From Heliocidaris tuberculata (Eukaryota; Echinodermata; Echinoidea; Camarodonta; Echinometridae), in the NCBI GenBank assembly GCA_025618425.1, contig CM046833.1, positions 34,284,247 to 34,348,246 on the forward strand: DNA of 64,000 nucleotides. Reading direction: 5' to 3'. The position numbers were made by a program, and so were the translations under genes. Shown here one piece after another: positions 1 to 12,121 of the stretch (position 1 is the first letter of the stretch; each line of letters starts with the position of its first letter). The notes below the pieces were generated by a model, which was not told the DNA's origin, searched no databases, and saw only the letters and a list, made by a program, of their open reading frames with translations.

Positions 1-3000
1 TTCTTATCATTTTTGAATATTGATTATAGGCGAACAATAAGGAAAGCAAGCAAGATATATCAATTGAAATATATATCATATCTGACATATCTATTTTAAA
101 AAAACAGCTCGTGATGATAAGGAATGCACATAACTTCATTTTCTTCAATCAAAATAAACAATAACTTTCTTCCTCGGTAGTTCACTATTCCAATTCAATA
201 TAGCTTTCTGAAAAAAGACTATATATTAACATTCTTTAGACAGATGTAAACTCTATTTAGACTCACATTTCATATAGATTTTTTTTCATTTTGGCACGAT
301 TGTGCCTATAATTTCATATTCAGTCTTGAACACGTGAATGCATTAAAACCCATAAAGAAACTCTACTTTGTACAAAATATATTTACTTTGATGTAAATTA
401 TTTGACCTTACTTTTATTCATATGAAATACATTCATACCTACAAGATACAAACCGTGATTCAACTAGCCAAACCATCATATATTTTCTTTCCGAATATAA
501 ACGCAGTAAATGAAAAATAACGATGGAAATTTAGATAGTGGTTTGATGGTACAAAGGGAAGATTTGGTGATCATTATTACCAACACGCTCGTGGAGGCAC
601 TGGCATCAAAGGCACACGTTCGATTTTATTGACTTATGGAGTCAGGCAAACTGAAAAGGTTTCCATCGGACGGATATTTACAATTGGCTGTCTTCTTTGC
701 TTCGATTACACCCTCTACATAGGCGTGTGTGCTTGATCAAACAGGAGGACACTCGCCTCATTGCATCCTAGAGATCACCTCGGTATCTAGATCTCCCGTG
801 TTCCATCTTGGCTCTGCCCTTTTAACCCTTTCACCTCCGCAGTAGAATCTATTTACAGAAAAATGAAGACAACCCATGAATTAAATATCATTTTGTTTCC
901 ACTCTTACGGAAAATTTTTATTCGAGTGCACCTGTATCTTCTAAATAGGAAGAATATGAGAAGCCATTTCAATCTTCTTCTTTTCTTTTCTTTTTTTTGT
1001 CAATTGGACGTCCTCGTTCCAACTTTTTTCACTAATACTCTCTGAACTACACCTAGATTGTTTGTACGTTTTTACATAGGATGCGAGATTTGTCAAAAGT
1101 TAAAAAAGAGAACATCCTTGTGCATCAAATGAATATAGAATCGATGATCACATGTAAATATAAAGGAGAAGGAGGCAAAATTCCCTCCATGTTCGAGTCT
1201 TATGACGGGGTCAGCTACACAAATGTGTAAAAGGAGAGAAGAAAAACTCATGGTAATGAAGCATCTCAAATGATATACTACGGAGTTATTTGTACAAAAA
1301 TTATGTATAATTCATTTTCGTGGTGCTAGTAGATGTAAAGATGAAAGGGCATGCTTCTAAAATCAAATGATAATAACTCCAAGGGAAGGGTTAATTTTAT
1401 CAACAGCAACAAAAACATAAGGATATGATAAATGTTAATCAGAACGTACTAGAAAACCGTTTCCCCTGGATTGAACTTGGAAATATCATTCCTAACATAT
1501 CATCAAAAGAACAAAAATCATCCTTTTGAAAACTCCTTAGTTGGCAGGGAAATGTTAAGGGCATGAAAAACTTTCCGCTCTTTCAGTAATGGCGCTAATA
1601 AATAACGGCTGAATGAAAAGAGGCGTTGAAAAATCTCCAGTCGACAGCCAGCACTTTCTTTCTTTCGCCTAGCTCCCGTGTTCGCTTGCCCGAGCTTTCA
1701 AGGCTCCACTCTTAAGAATGAGCTGCGCTTTAGGATATATCCATAGGCCGAACAATGACTTCTCGAGCTTTGGACAATACATCCAAACATATTTCACTTA
1801 CATGGCGAGAATCTTTTAATAAACAAAGACGATACGCGAAAGATATCATTCTACCTTAAGATACCTTGAGACTCGATTTAAGAAAGGTGATGCGATTGGC
1901 GTGAAAGAAAGCATCTTTTCTTCTAAATAAAAAAAAATAAAAAAACGTTATCGTCATCTCGAAGATTCCCTGTAAAAATACATGGATTAAAAGAGATTCT
2001 GTTCTTAGGCATCTTCGATATCTCTGAGGTCAATACTCAATTTGAAATATATTCCTTTTACCGTAGGACACTTTTGTTGTCTAGATTTCCCCATCTCTAT
2101 TTGATAAGGACTATTGGTCTCGCGTCTGAGGAGGAAACACTTTGACGCTTTTTGCAACGATATTTTTTTTTTTGAATTACGAACAAAGCAAGCAAACAAA
2201 CAAACCAATCGTAGATTCTCATTCGCAAATTATTGTATTTCATAAATACGACTCTAGGTTGGTAGACACTGGTGATTCTTCCCTTACCTTCAGATGAAAA
2301 TTCAAAACATATACAAATATTCTTTCCCCCTCTAAGACTGAAAGATATTTTTAGGCAAAATCTGCATCGCATATAATTGTTTTCTTTTTTTTATTAATGT
2401 TCATAGGATTATTTCATTTTTTTAAAAAATAAAACTGAAGGTTTATATCTTCGTTTTTTCCTCTCTTTGATACTCACAATTATACAACGTGATTTCGCTA
2501 AGTTGTTTACTGACAAAAATATTTTACATCTATTCCGGAAAATTATTGGATATGCAATTATGGGAAATATATTATTATGAGAAATATATTCTCTTTAAAA
2601 TATATCACATAGGAGCATTACATGCATCTCACTGGTGCGGTTTGGTTCAACTTAGATTCAATTAAGGTGTAACACAAAATTAATGGAACACTTTTTATTA
2701 ACGAATGGATGATTTGCATGTACTAAATAATTTGTTTATCCCTTGTATTGTAATAACTGTACGTGAAGTCTAGATTATTGTAGACCATTTAGGACATCGA
2801 CTGAACTTCTTGCTTGTGTTTGCATGCTCCATTAACACTGTGAATCTATGGAAGGAAATCTCATCTCATAACTATAATCAATTAATTTGTTTAGTAATGT
2901 CTTAAAGGCATTGATTAACTTTGCCCAGGATTGAAAAAATAAAATCACTGTTCCAGCTAATGCTGTAATCAAAATTGCAAACCTTTAGCTCAGACAGGAA

Positions 3001-3638
3001 TCGCCTGAGTTTTATAAGCTGATCGGTCGTTTATATATCAAGATATTTACGATTGAACATTGATGTCGGGATAGAGTACCACCGAACCCTAAAGAACTCT
3101 TACGGTTGGCATACCTCGCTCTATCACAGAATACCGTGCGGGCTGGAAACCCGCTCTGAAATCGCGAGGCGCTGGTGCTTGGTTTTTGTGACTGCAGCGC
3201 AGCGAAGAAGCCGAGTGACTTGCGCTAGCGATTGATCGCGATTTTCTCTTTTTTAGGATAGTAAACGGGTTCCATTTTCTCTAATACTTTCACATATCCT
3301 TAATTATATATGTAGTTAGAGGACTGCACACAATTCACTGGCATTTGAGCTGATTTTACAATTTTTCACAAAGTTAATCAATCACTTTAAAAAAAAAAAT
3401 CTTTTTTTTTTTTTTTTTTTTTTTTTAATAATGCAATATTATTTGGGGCGCGTTTGGGCACTTACTTTCAGGAGAAAAAAAAAAAGCTTAGCTAACGACG
3501 TTTACGCAATAATGTGAGTAGATTTAGTAGCATGTCAATGCTGGTATTATTGTTGTTGTCTTTTGACTTTTCTTTGAGTTTGGGAGAAGATCGAATTTGA
3601 ATTTAATGAGTCTTGATTTGTTTTGTTCATTAATGCAG
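1..3638 (+). other. ERG intron / upstream non-coding sequence
   Basis: AT-rich sequence with no supported coding exon on either strand. It runs up to the splice acceptor of the ETS exon, so at least its right part should be the last intron of that gene. Noteworthy contents are a CpG-richer patch at about 1600-1730, a second at about 3050-3240 (clustered GCG, CGCGAG and GATCGCGA words in an otherwise CpG-poor background) and a 24-nt T run near 3403-3426. The short open frames at 863-1045, 2005-2372 and 3053-3235 have no recognisable domain. Confidence 0.6.
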
Positions 3639-4165
3639 GGAGTGGTCAGATACAACTGTGGCAGTTCCTCCTGGAACTCTTGTCAGACAGTTCCAACGCC
3701 AACTGTATCACTTGGGAGGGCACCAATGGGGAGTTCAAGATGAGCGATCCCGACGAGGTGGCCAGGAGATGGGGTGAACGGAAAAGCAAGCCCAATATGA
3801 ATTACGACAAACTCAGTCGGGCCCTGCGCTACTATTACGATAAGAACATCATGACTAAAGTCCATGGCAAGCGTTACGCGTACAAGTTCGACTTCGCTGG
3901 TCTGGCCCAGGCCATGCAACCTGTCCAAGCCGACCCCAGCATGTACCGGTACCAGTCCGACCTCTCCTACCTGCAGAGTTACCATCACCCGACCAAGCTC
4001 AACTTCGTGGGCACACCAATCAACCCGTCCACCAACGCCAGCCTCTTCAGTTCACACAGTTCATACTGGTCATCCCCAACCGGCGCCAATATCTACCCCA
4101 GCGGTCACGTGACACATCCCCATCCGGGTCATATGTCCTCACACATAGGCACATACTATGGATAA
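3639..4165 (+). CDS. ERG: ERG/FLI1-type ETS transcription factor, terminal coding exon
   Basis: Last exon of a nuclear sequence-specific DNA-binding activator or repressor. The ETS winged-helix domain fills about the first 90 codons: [11 protein letters not shown] (helix 1), the WEGTNGEFK turn, then [11 protein letters not shown] and the recognition helix with [10 protein letters not shown], whose two arginines contact GGA core DNA. The domain closes with [13 protein letters not shown]. About 85 further codons form an ERG/FLI1-like tail ending in the family signature HIGTYYG, then TAA. The acceptor is the AG at 3637-3638. One base of the first glycine codon comes from the previous exon (phase 1). 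Upstream exons, including any Pointed domain, lie outside the window. ERG and FLI1 share this tail, so the assignment is to the ERG/FLI1 subfamily. An invertebrate deuterostome normally has one such gene, known in sea urchins for a role in mesoderm and skeletogenic regulation. Confidence 0.95.
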
Positions 4166-4526
4166 CATCAAGTGTCCTTCACATGTTGTAATTTGCCGGA
4201 CTCTATTACAGACTCTTTATGAAGTGCCATCACTTTTTGTATTGTATGGAGGAGATAAAATCGCACAGGTAGACAAAATATATATTAGAAGACAAACTGA
4301 TCGCCTGGTGACCTGGTGATAGCAGCATCAAGCTCACTAGAGTAACAGGATGGTGTTTTTATCGTTCGGGGAAGAAATGGCCACAATGAACCGCCGTAGA
4401 GGGAGTCTCTCATCATGGAGAGCCCAAGAGACTGTACAAAGAGGACAGAAAGGACTGCAAATAATGCCATAGTATTTAGCCTTGAGTGCAGTCGATAAAC
4501 ATTTTATATAAATATAACGAAATGAA

Positions 4527-4532
4527 AATAAA
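4527..4532 (+). promoter_or_regulatory. Polyadenylation signal AATAAA (proximal)
   Basis: Canonical hexamer 362 bases after the ERG stop codon. It would give a short 3'UTR isoform. A T-rich stretch follows. Confidence 0.45.
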
Positions 4533-5840
4533 CTTTCGACGTGGATCGTCATCAAGGAGTATTTTTTCATACTGCGAAGTATTGACCTCTTTGTAATGGG
4601 TCATCTAGAGAGGGCGTTCCTCCTTATAACTGTTTTATAGACCAATGAATTGAAATGTTGCATATAATATTGATACTATTGTTTTGTAAAATGCTCATTT
4701 TGGAGTATGAATAGTTTTAGCTTACCCATTGAATTAGCTTTTAGCTGCATGAAAACCTATACATAAAGGATATATCGACCAATTTAAAATGTCTTTCGTT
4801 ACTTTTTTCCTCACTTCTTTTAATATATGGAAAGAAATGGGTTACTGCGAAATATCGTAATGTCTATATATTTCAAATCGAATTATTCTTTATTACTTTG
4901 TTACAAACAAAGTGTAATGATATACTCTAATTTATTCTACCTTTATTGGCGAAGTAACCATTTTCAGGTATTGAAAAATCATTGTCCAAAAAGTAAAAGT
5001 CCTGTCTTATGAAGCTGTTTCAGAATCTAACACTTTTTAGTCTTAAATTGAAATTCCCAGAACGATAATTTACTATGTTATACTGACGCGGGTTTGTATT
5101 TTGTAAAGCTTCAAACAATACACCATTATCTTTCAATGGAGGTGTTGTTAACGAATGGGCAGAAAACTTTTTTTTTCTTCATTTGTTTGACCAGAGAGGC
5201 AGTGCAATTTCAGTACTTTGTAGATCTATTTCTCCATATCTCGTTCGTATTTCTTTGGTACGGGTATAGAAAAAAAAGTATGCTGTATTTTTTTTTTTTT
5301 CATTTCTATGTTGATGTGTCCAGTTGTGGAATTGGACATACAAACATTTCATTTTACAAAAGAAAATACATCTACAACCATGGTAAATGGGTAATTATGT
5401 TGTAAAATTAAAATCTAGGAACAGGCATATTGAAACGAAATATGTCGGTTCTTATGTGGGTGGTCAACCAAACTTGTCACTTTGCAACAAGTTAATTTTG
5501 ACAAAAAGTTACATATATCTGAGACGCTTGTCCCTGTGATAAACTATGCTTTAGTCGAATAAGTTTTATTTAAAGCATAATATTGCTACAGATAAACGAT
5601 TATCAGGAATGTGCGTTTTAGTGTTATGTTTGCGGTAATAATTCATAAACGAGACAGAATTATCTTAGCCACCTAATGGTACTGATGTTGTCCCCCCCCC
5701 CCCCCCCTCCTCCCATAAAAAAATAAAGGAATAGATGAATAGGAATGTTGTGCAATAGCCTGACTGCAAACGGAATAGTAAGATAAACGCTGGGAGGAAA
5801 TTATCACTTCATTTAAAAAAAAAGTGTTAGTAAGCGTGAT

Positions 5841-5843
<3 letters not shown>

Positions 5844-5883
<40 letters not shown>

Positions 5884-5945
5884 GTAAGGAAATAACATAT
5901 TCAACAGCTTTGGCAACTCTCGTGGAAGCAATAACAGTTTCTCAC

Positions 5946-6001
<56 letters not shown>
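5844..6001. repeat. Paired TA microsatellites around a unique 68-bp spacer
   Basis: Two long (TA)n tracts, 5844-5881 and 5949-6001, flank a non-repetitive spacer that contains AATTGTAAGG on one side and CTCACAATTA on the other. The two tracts can pair to form a large cruciform. The same AATTGTGAGAAA junction follows the TA tract at 47657, so this may be a recurring small element rather than a chance pair. Confidence 0.7.
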
Positions 6002-6004
<3 letters not shown>

Positions 6005-7178
6005 GTCACTAAAATGAATGTATATGAGAGAGAAAAAAAAACATTGTTAGTATAACAATGTGGTCATTGTTGCTCGAGACTGGGCCATTTCCTCCAGCTT
6101 TTTTCTCTCTATTACGGATCAGTCGTAGGCTGTGCATTCTGGCACGACTTTTCAAATCAACGAATTTATCACCGAACTTCTCTATATCTAATAATATGAA
6201 AATGAAGCTGTATATTTTCCATAATCGGACGTCTTGTGCATCCAGTGATGTTAAAGAAATGTTAGATAAAGTATTAATAATTATGATAGGTTTGTCGTTG
6301 TGTTGGGTCTTACAGTTTCATTTTACATCTATAATCGCAATTTATAAGAATTTCAAACACTTTGTTAAAACTGCCTTTTAATGAGATATATTGTGACGGT
6401 ATACGAGGCCAAGAGTACAATGTAATGTTTGTGTTGTCTTATCGTTTTTATTTTCTTTACTGCAAATTTTCTTTTCTATGAAGTGCAATAACAATAATTG
6501 CAAACATTAATATATATATATATTTTGTTTAAATGTTATACCGTAGTGGTTCTTTTCTATCGGTTTCTGAACATTCCAGTATGTTTCCATTGCAAATATT
6601 TTCATGGAAATAGAGTAAGGATTTGTTTATTTATTTTCATTCCAATCATCGTTGATGCTTGCCATCTTATACTTTAAAGGTTGCAATACCAGATTTCTTT
6701 TGTTTTTATTATTTTTACCGATCTCTGGCTTTTTTAAAAAACATAAAATATATAATTCTTTATAGTTCCTACTCGACGTAACATTACCCGTCACTTTTAA
6801 TGGTATTATGTTATTCTGTTGCAGTGTCATTTTTGTTTTCTGCGAATACATTACTCTTGAAAAAGAAAATGATGCTGTATTGTTGGAGGAATTTCCAATG
6901 AATAAGATATACATTACTATGAATGTCTACGTGATACCAATTCGTTTTATAAGAATTTGACAATAATTATATGTTTGACTGAATGTATTATATCATGAGA
7001 AAGTTTTTGATGTTATTACGATGTACTTAATGTAGAATATAACGCGCAATACAAAGTTTTAAGAAATAGATGATGTTTTACTGAAGTTATGTTTGTTTAT
7101 GTATACGTTTTTACAGAGTCATCGACGTAAAAAATAAGAATCATGTTTGTAATTTGCGCATGTACAAAAGGCAATGAA

Positions 7179-7184
7179 AATAAA
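7179..7184 (+). promoter_or_regulatory. Polyadenylation signal AATAAA (distal)
   Basis: Canonical hexamer about 3 kb after the ERG stop, followed by GT/T-rich sequence (GTTTTGATTT and a TTTCTTTCTTTG run). It is a good candidate for the main cleavage site of a long-UTR isoform. Confidence 0.4.
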
Positions 7185-7284
7185 GGATCTGTTTTGATTT
7201 ATAAAACGTAAATTTCTTTCTTTGTAGTACATTGGAATATGGTAGGTGTAAGGATATACTCAAATATCTGAGGAATGGCTTCTT

Positions 7285-7307
7285 GTATGTATATATATAT
7301 ACATATA

Positions 7308-7401
<94 letters not shown>

Positions 7402-7411
7402 CGCGTGTGCA
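7285..7411. repeat. Compound microsatellite (TA)n(TG)n(CG)n
   Basis: Alternating purine-pyrimidine tract that grades from TA to TG to CG. It is just beyond the presumed distal polyadenylation site of ERG. The CG/TG part has Z-DNA-forming composition. Confidence 0.9.
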
Positions 7412-8399
7412 AATTTACATACATGCAGATTTACATACACGCATACCAACAGAGACATGCAGGCAAAACGTGAATATTAGGGAATAAACAATTTGACAAT
7501 CATATTCTCAGATATATTCCATATTTATCATGAAATCAAATTTTACAACAAATACATATTATTTTAAGTGTCCATTCCAGATAAGAAGGAATGGGGAGGG
7601 GGGGGGGGATGAGACAGGGGAAATAGAAAGGGGTGGATGATTAAAGAGTGAATGATAAAGAGAGGGGGAGAGGATAATCATGGCGGGAAAAAATACATAT
7701 ACAAAAGGGAGATGGGGAGAGAATGTGAGAAAGATGAAATTAAATGGGGCCAACACAGAATATAATATGTGTTCGAGGAACGTTTCTCGCAATATATATA
7801 TATATATATACACGTATGTTGACTTTCTCGGTCAAGTTTTACCTGTTTTGTATTTTGTAGTGTATCTGATTTCACCTTGAAGTCAGATTGATGGAGATTA
7901 GTTGAAATGGCTATTCGATTAGTTTTCATCATATTCTATTTTATGTTCCTTTCATCGTTGTATATAATATTCTTTATGAGAAAAGAAAGCTACAAATTTC
8001 TTTTTTTTTTAAAAGCTAATCAAGATTCACGATCCTGATGATGTTGATAAACTTTATGACAGGCAATTGATATTACAGAAGATTCCACAACTTTGCATTG
8101 TGGGCTTGCTTGATTTATTAATATCATTCTGTAAGTGTTTTTAACTTCTCTATTCGATATGATTTAAAAGAAGAAAAAGGAAGGAAAATGACATGTGCGC
8201 TTTAAACAGGATGCAGAGCCGTAGAAACCAAAGTGGGATTTCTGACGTATTCAACAATTCCACGTATAAAGTGCGAAGTGTAACTTCTTGAAGAAAAAAA
8301 ATGCTGTCTATATCTGTCGTCACTCATATTCTTGACACAAATTTAAAAAAAAAAGATTACATTTCCAATATACATTTAATTGCTAAGAATTTGAATTGG
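7412..8399. other. Non-coding, purine-rich tract plus AT-rich sequence
   Basis: About 7585-7690 is G/A-rich low-complexity sequence with a run of ten G. A 17-bp TA tract sits at about 7792-7811. I see no gene, domain or transposon terminus here. Confidence 0.5.
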
Positions 8400-9040
8400 A
8401 ACTCCGACGACCCCTATGTTTGGTCTTCATGGAACAAGTACAGGAATATGGTGGTCTCCTGGCTATGAGGGGGTGTCATGGCAACGGGAGGACAATTTCT
8501 CTTCCTCCATGAGTGGGTTGCTCCTTGGCCATTGGCGGATTCAGGTTTCCACCATTTCGAACGCTCGAGTGAGTGACGCTAGGCGAAGGCACGCACGCGT
8601 ACGCGAGCGTGGCGTACGATCGCCCGAGGGGTGAAGAATCTAACCTTCAACAGCAGAACAATAGCTCCTATTTTCCTTGGATGACTATGCCGCGATCGCG
8701 ATTTTAATTCACGCCCGGTAGGGCAACTAAAAAAAGCGAAATAATACGAGAGAATAATTACGGACGTCATCCTTTGGACCTGATAGATGTTCTTGTTTAG
8801 TGGCGTGTTTTGAGGTGACGGCAATATAATAAAAGCGTTTGAGAAAGAGTTGGAAAAGGGGGCAAGGGAGAAGCCTTGCACACGTGCACACGAGAGGGGC
8901 TCGTCTAGTCGTGAGCTGAATATGTGTCCACGAGCCGGTGCGTGGTCGCACGCCTTGCCCGAACCCTCGGGGGCCGATTGAGCAAAGCGTGCCGCAAAAC
9001 TCCCAATCGACGCTCTGATTTTTGCACGTGCAAAATGACT
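8400..9040. promoter_or_regulatory. CpG-rich patch, possible regulatory element
   Basis: This stretch stands out by its density of CG-containing words: ACGCACGCGTACGCGAGCG near 8595, GCCGCGATCGCGATTTT near 8690, and the G/C-rich block at 8930-9010. Surrounding sequence is AT-rich and CpG-poor. No ORF here has coding character. An unmethylated regulatory island, enhancer or promoter is possible, but no TATA box, initiator or adjacent gene was identified. Confidence 0.3.
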
Positions 9041-9092
9041 TTTTCCCTCCTCTACTTGCTTGTCATCTACTTTTTCTGGCACTCTCCCCTTC

Positions 9093-9097
9093 CCCTC

Positions 9098-9188
<91 letters not shown>

Positions 9189-9190
9189 TC
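9093..9190. repeat. (CT)n microsatellite with CA end
   Basis: Almost pure CT dinucleotides with a short CA extension. Its translation produces the long spurious RE/LS-rich open frames on both strands in this area. Confidence 0.95.
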
Positions 9191-10072
9191 ATTCTCTCTA
9201 TCTCTCTTTATTTTTATCTATTATTTCTTTCCTTCTGAAAATTCTTACACTTATTTGTCATCATCTTCACTACGTCTTCACACTTTTTCGGGTTGCTCCT
9301 CCTTTCCCCATACGTAATCAAATATTGTCATTTATAAGGTTTCTTTTATTTCTTATTTGTTCCAAAAAAAAAAATACATCCTCCTCTTTATTTTCGCAAA
9401 GGAACTTCAAATTTTAGAATCTGTTTTTATTTGCTTCAGTCTTCCTTTTCTTCTGTCTGAAGTAAATATAATGATTATGATAATAATTTGGCATTTCGAA
9501 TAGCTCTTTCACGGAGCCCTGTCTAAAAACGTGACAAAGAAAACATCTTACAAATTATTCAAACGTAAAATCCAAAGGCACTGAAACATATATATATATA
9601 ATAGGTTCCTGATATATAATGGAAAAGGTAAGGTGCGTTGAAATTCTAAACTAGAAGTTATGTATGACTGATTTTTTATTTTACGAAACAAAATCAAGCT
9701 AGTTTACTTAATGGCGTTCTCACGTTATATGCTGAACTTGTTATTTGATTCTAAATTACGGATTGTAACATATCAATATCATGATAGTATGACGAGAACA
9801 AAATAGAATATTGTTTATTGTTTGTTGTTTATGTTTAGTCGAACAGGTACTAAATCAAGTTTTTTGTTACCAAATATTTAAGAGAACTATTATGTTAGCT
9901 TGAGCATTTCATTATTATTTATTTTTTTACGTGTAAGATGTCTGTCTTCTTGTTTTGTAATTAACATGTCCACAGACAGCAACATATTCAAGACATTATA
10001 ATACATTTTGTGAATAAGGCACAATATACATTCAAAGTGCTCGGATCATATTGGAAAGCTATAACAAACATT
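9191..10072. other. AT-rich non-coding sequence
   Basis: No ORF, repeat boundary or conserved motif that I can support apart from short poly-A and TA tracts (about 9363-9373 and 9590-9601). Confidence 0.5.
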
Positions 10073-10107
10073 GTCATCTTTGGCTTGAATTCATCCCACT
10101 ATATATA

Positions 10108-10173
<66 letters not shown>

Positions 10174-10322
10174 TATATATAGTGGGATGAATTCAAGCCA
10201 AAGATGACGCAGGATAATCAGGAATTTTAAGCTTTCGTCTTTCGACTTCATCAGAAATAATCCTATCGTAGACAAAACTGATGTCAAGGTCTAGGTGAAT
10301 TCCTTGAATTCATGCCACTATG
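10073..10322 (-). mobile_element. Foldback element with TA core and hammerhead-like motif (Penelope-type relic)
   Basis: Arms 10073-10110 and 10171-10208 are perfect 38-nt inverted repeats around a 60-bp TA tract. A related third copy of the arm lies at 10302-10322. On the minus strand between arm copies are, in order, CTGATGA (10254-10248), a GTC/GAC hairpin with a GAAA loop, GAAAG (10236-10232), and GTC (10208-10206) directly followed by the arm. This order of boxes, closed by a long stem I from the arm copies, is that of hammerhead ribozymes found in Penelope-like retroelements. An extra A before stem II and a non-pairing stem III make activity doubtful. Confidence 0.45.
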
Positions 10323-10330
10323 TTCTATAT

Positions 10331-11140
10331 CACCCAAACCAAAGAGAATGGTAAAAGTAGACTCAACATCGTCACATTTTATATATATATATGATAAAAT
10401 ATTCAGGCAATTACGATTGCGTAATATGAACGCACCCAAGAAAGAGAGTCGAGAGGCAGAGAGATCAGGGATATATCATTTACTTTTTTACATTGACAAT
10501 GATTTTGCCTAAACCTTTTTCATTTTATATTTCCAAGCAGTTCTAATATATAGGCCTATGCGCAAGTCAAGAACTTTGTATTTAATAATTTATGTATAAC
10601 CTGTAGAACATTTTCTTTTGTATCATATACATGCATGTTTATTCTTAGCCCCCCCCCCCCCCCCTCTCCAGGCCTCCCCCGTTCCCGCAAACTAACCTGC
10701 ACGATGTTTCTACATAACCTCCTAAATGACATCACCCTGTAACGTTCCCGTTCCTTTCCTCCAACCTCGTAACCCATATTTTAGGCTAGATCGTGTCTTC
10801 TTGTCGTTTCCCTTCATCTTTCGCTATAAGTGGGACCAAGGCCGATTCCGTTCCGCCGGAAATGGTTTGTGCTCCTCACGACATTTTACACTCTCTTTCT
10901 GTTCCATTATTTGGCTGAAGGTCAGCATGATAAGGAGATTTCAAATCATTTCCAATTACCTTTCATTTTGCATTTTTATTCTGTTTACTCTTTGAACCCT
11001 AGATTAGTGAAAGAACTATTTTCTTAATGTATTGGATTGTGCCAGCTACCATAATTGCCAGTGATATTAACCATTGGACACTGAATGTCGCTGCTGATAA
11101 ACTTGAAAGAAATGTAAAATTAAATAAAGAAACAGTAACG
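10331..11140. other. Non-coding sequence with C run
   Basis: Contains a run of about 16 C at 10648-10664 flanked by CT-rich sequence and otherwise unremarkable AT-rich DNA. The overlapping short open frames at 10312-11027 show no recognisable domain. Confidence 0.45.
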
Positions 11141-11142
11141 AC

Positions 11143-11143
<1 letters not shown>

Positions 11144-11179
<36 letters not shown>

Positions 11180-11193
11180 GATAGAGAGAGAGA

Positions 11194-11226
<33 letters not shown>
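11144..11226. repeat. (GA)n microsatellite
   Basis: Nearly pure AG/GA dinucleotide run with a few TAGA interruptions. Confidence 0.95.
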
Positions 11227-11231
<5 letters not shown>

Positions 11232-11258
11232 ATCACATACAACACATAATACCCATCA

Positions 11259-11416
11259 GGGCCCCGTTGCATAAAACTTACCATTAACGGTAACTTTGCC
11301 ATCAATGGTAACTCCCATGGAAACCTTGATTTTGATTGGCTGTTGAGTGGTGTTACCATGGTAGTTACCACTGATAGCAGCGTTACCATTAATGGTAAGT
11401 TTTATGCAACGGGCCC
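11259..11416. mobile_element. 158-bp palindromic MITE (GGGCCCGTTGCATAAAAC ends)
   Basis: The ends are near-perfect inverted repeats: GGGCCCCGTTGCATAAAAC at the left and the reverse complement GGGCCCGTTGCATAAAAC at the right. The inverted match continues through CTTACCATTAAYGGTAAC. The whole unit can fold into a hairpin. MITEs with this GGGCCCGTT terminus are widespread in deuterostome genomes. I could not define the target-site duplication, so the superfamily (ISL2EU/IS4EU-like is my guess) is uncertain. Confidence 0.75.
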
Positions 11417-11871
11417 AGGTCCATGTTGTTAATCCATAAATGAAATGATCAAATTACTAAAAATATCGTTAATAGGCTTATTGTTATTGCGCAATAATAA
11501 TGATAATACACTAATGTATCAAAAGGTATAAAAGAATAAAGTACATTAATCGGGTTTTTTTCATTACGTAATGATTATCATTATAGGCAACAGGGAGTCC
11601 AATGTATTCATGTTAGGCCTAATTGTTACACAACCTATCCACAGTTTCTTTCATACATATATTTTCAGATACCATTTTTTTAATTTCCAACAAAATATAA
11701 TTTTCATAGTAATAAATACTATGTAAAATTTATACAAAACATTTCATTTGAAATAAGGATAGATTAATACAAAAATTAATAACTTTGAAAAGGAAAAGTA
11801 GAATGATGATATATAAAACTTTATTTAATATCTATCAAAAATAGAAGTTCTGCTCAGAGATGTAGAAAATG

Positions 11872-12121
11872 ACAAACAATAAATGAATGAAGAAACTCCG
11901 TTGACAAGTTAAATTCAGGAATTTTCGCCCTTGGGACTTTATCAAGCATGATTTATTTTGAATGAAACACAATGATTTTATTCAAAAGAAAGAAATATCT
12001 ACATAAGCATCCATAACGTACGCTAGAGCATACAGATTATCAACATTATTATAGTCAGTATATGGATAAAATTCGTAAATTTAAATTGCCAACGGAGTTT
12101 CTTCATTCATTTATTGTTTGT
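11872..12121 (-). mobile_element. 250-bp foldback element with degenerate hammerhead-like core
   Basis: Inverted repeats of about 35 bp (11872-11906 and 12086-12121; shared core AATGAATGAAGAAACTCCG) bound the element. On the minus strand a sequence related to that of the 10.2-kb element appears: CTTGATAAAGTCCC, AAGGGCGAAAATTCCTG, then GTC (11905-11903) immediately followed by the arm. The architecture matches the 10.2-kb locus, but the CTGATGA box is mutated, so this is a relic. Confidence 0.45.

Larger units (their letters stand above)
4166..7210 (+). other. Probable long 3'UTR of the ERG gene
   Basis: Follows the ERG stop codon with no coding signal on either strand. AATAAA polyadenylation signals are seen at 4527-4532 and again at 7179-7184, so transcripts may end near 4550 or near 7200. 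The AT-rich, CpG-poor composition is uniform and typical of a UTR. It is interrupted by a C run (about 5692-5707) and two TA microsatellites. The open frames of 60-107 codons inside have no similarity I recognise. The UTR extent is inference. Confidence 0.5.

Noticed and set aside
5827..6009. IY-repeat open frame (also at 7232-7487, 10099-10287 and 48809-49294)
   Set aside because: These are translations of TA/TG microsatellites, open in most frames and without flanking coding character.
8579..9184. 201-codon minus-strand open frame rich in RE repeats
   Set aside because: Its N-terminal third is a translated (CT)n microsatellite and the remainder has no domain. The overlapping plus-strand frames are equally open for the same reason.
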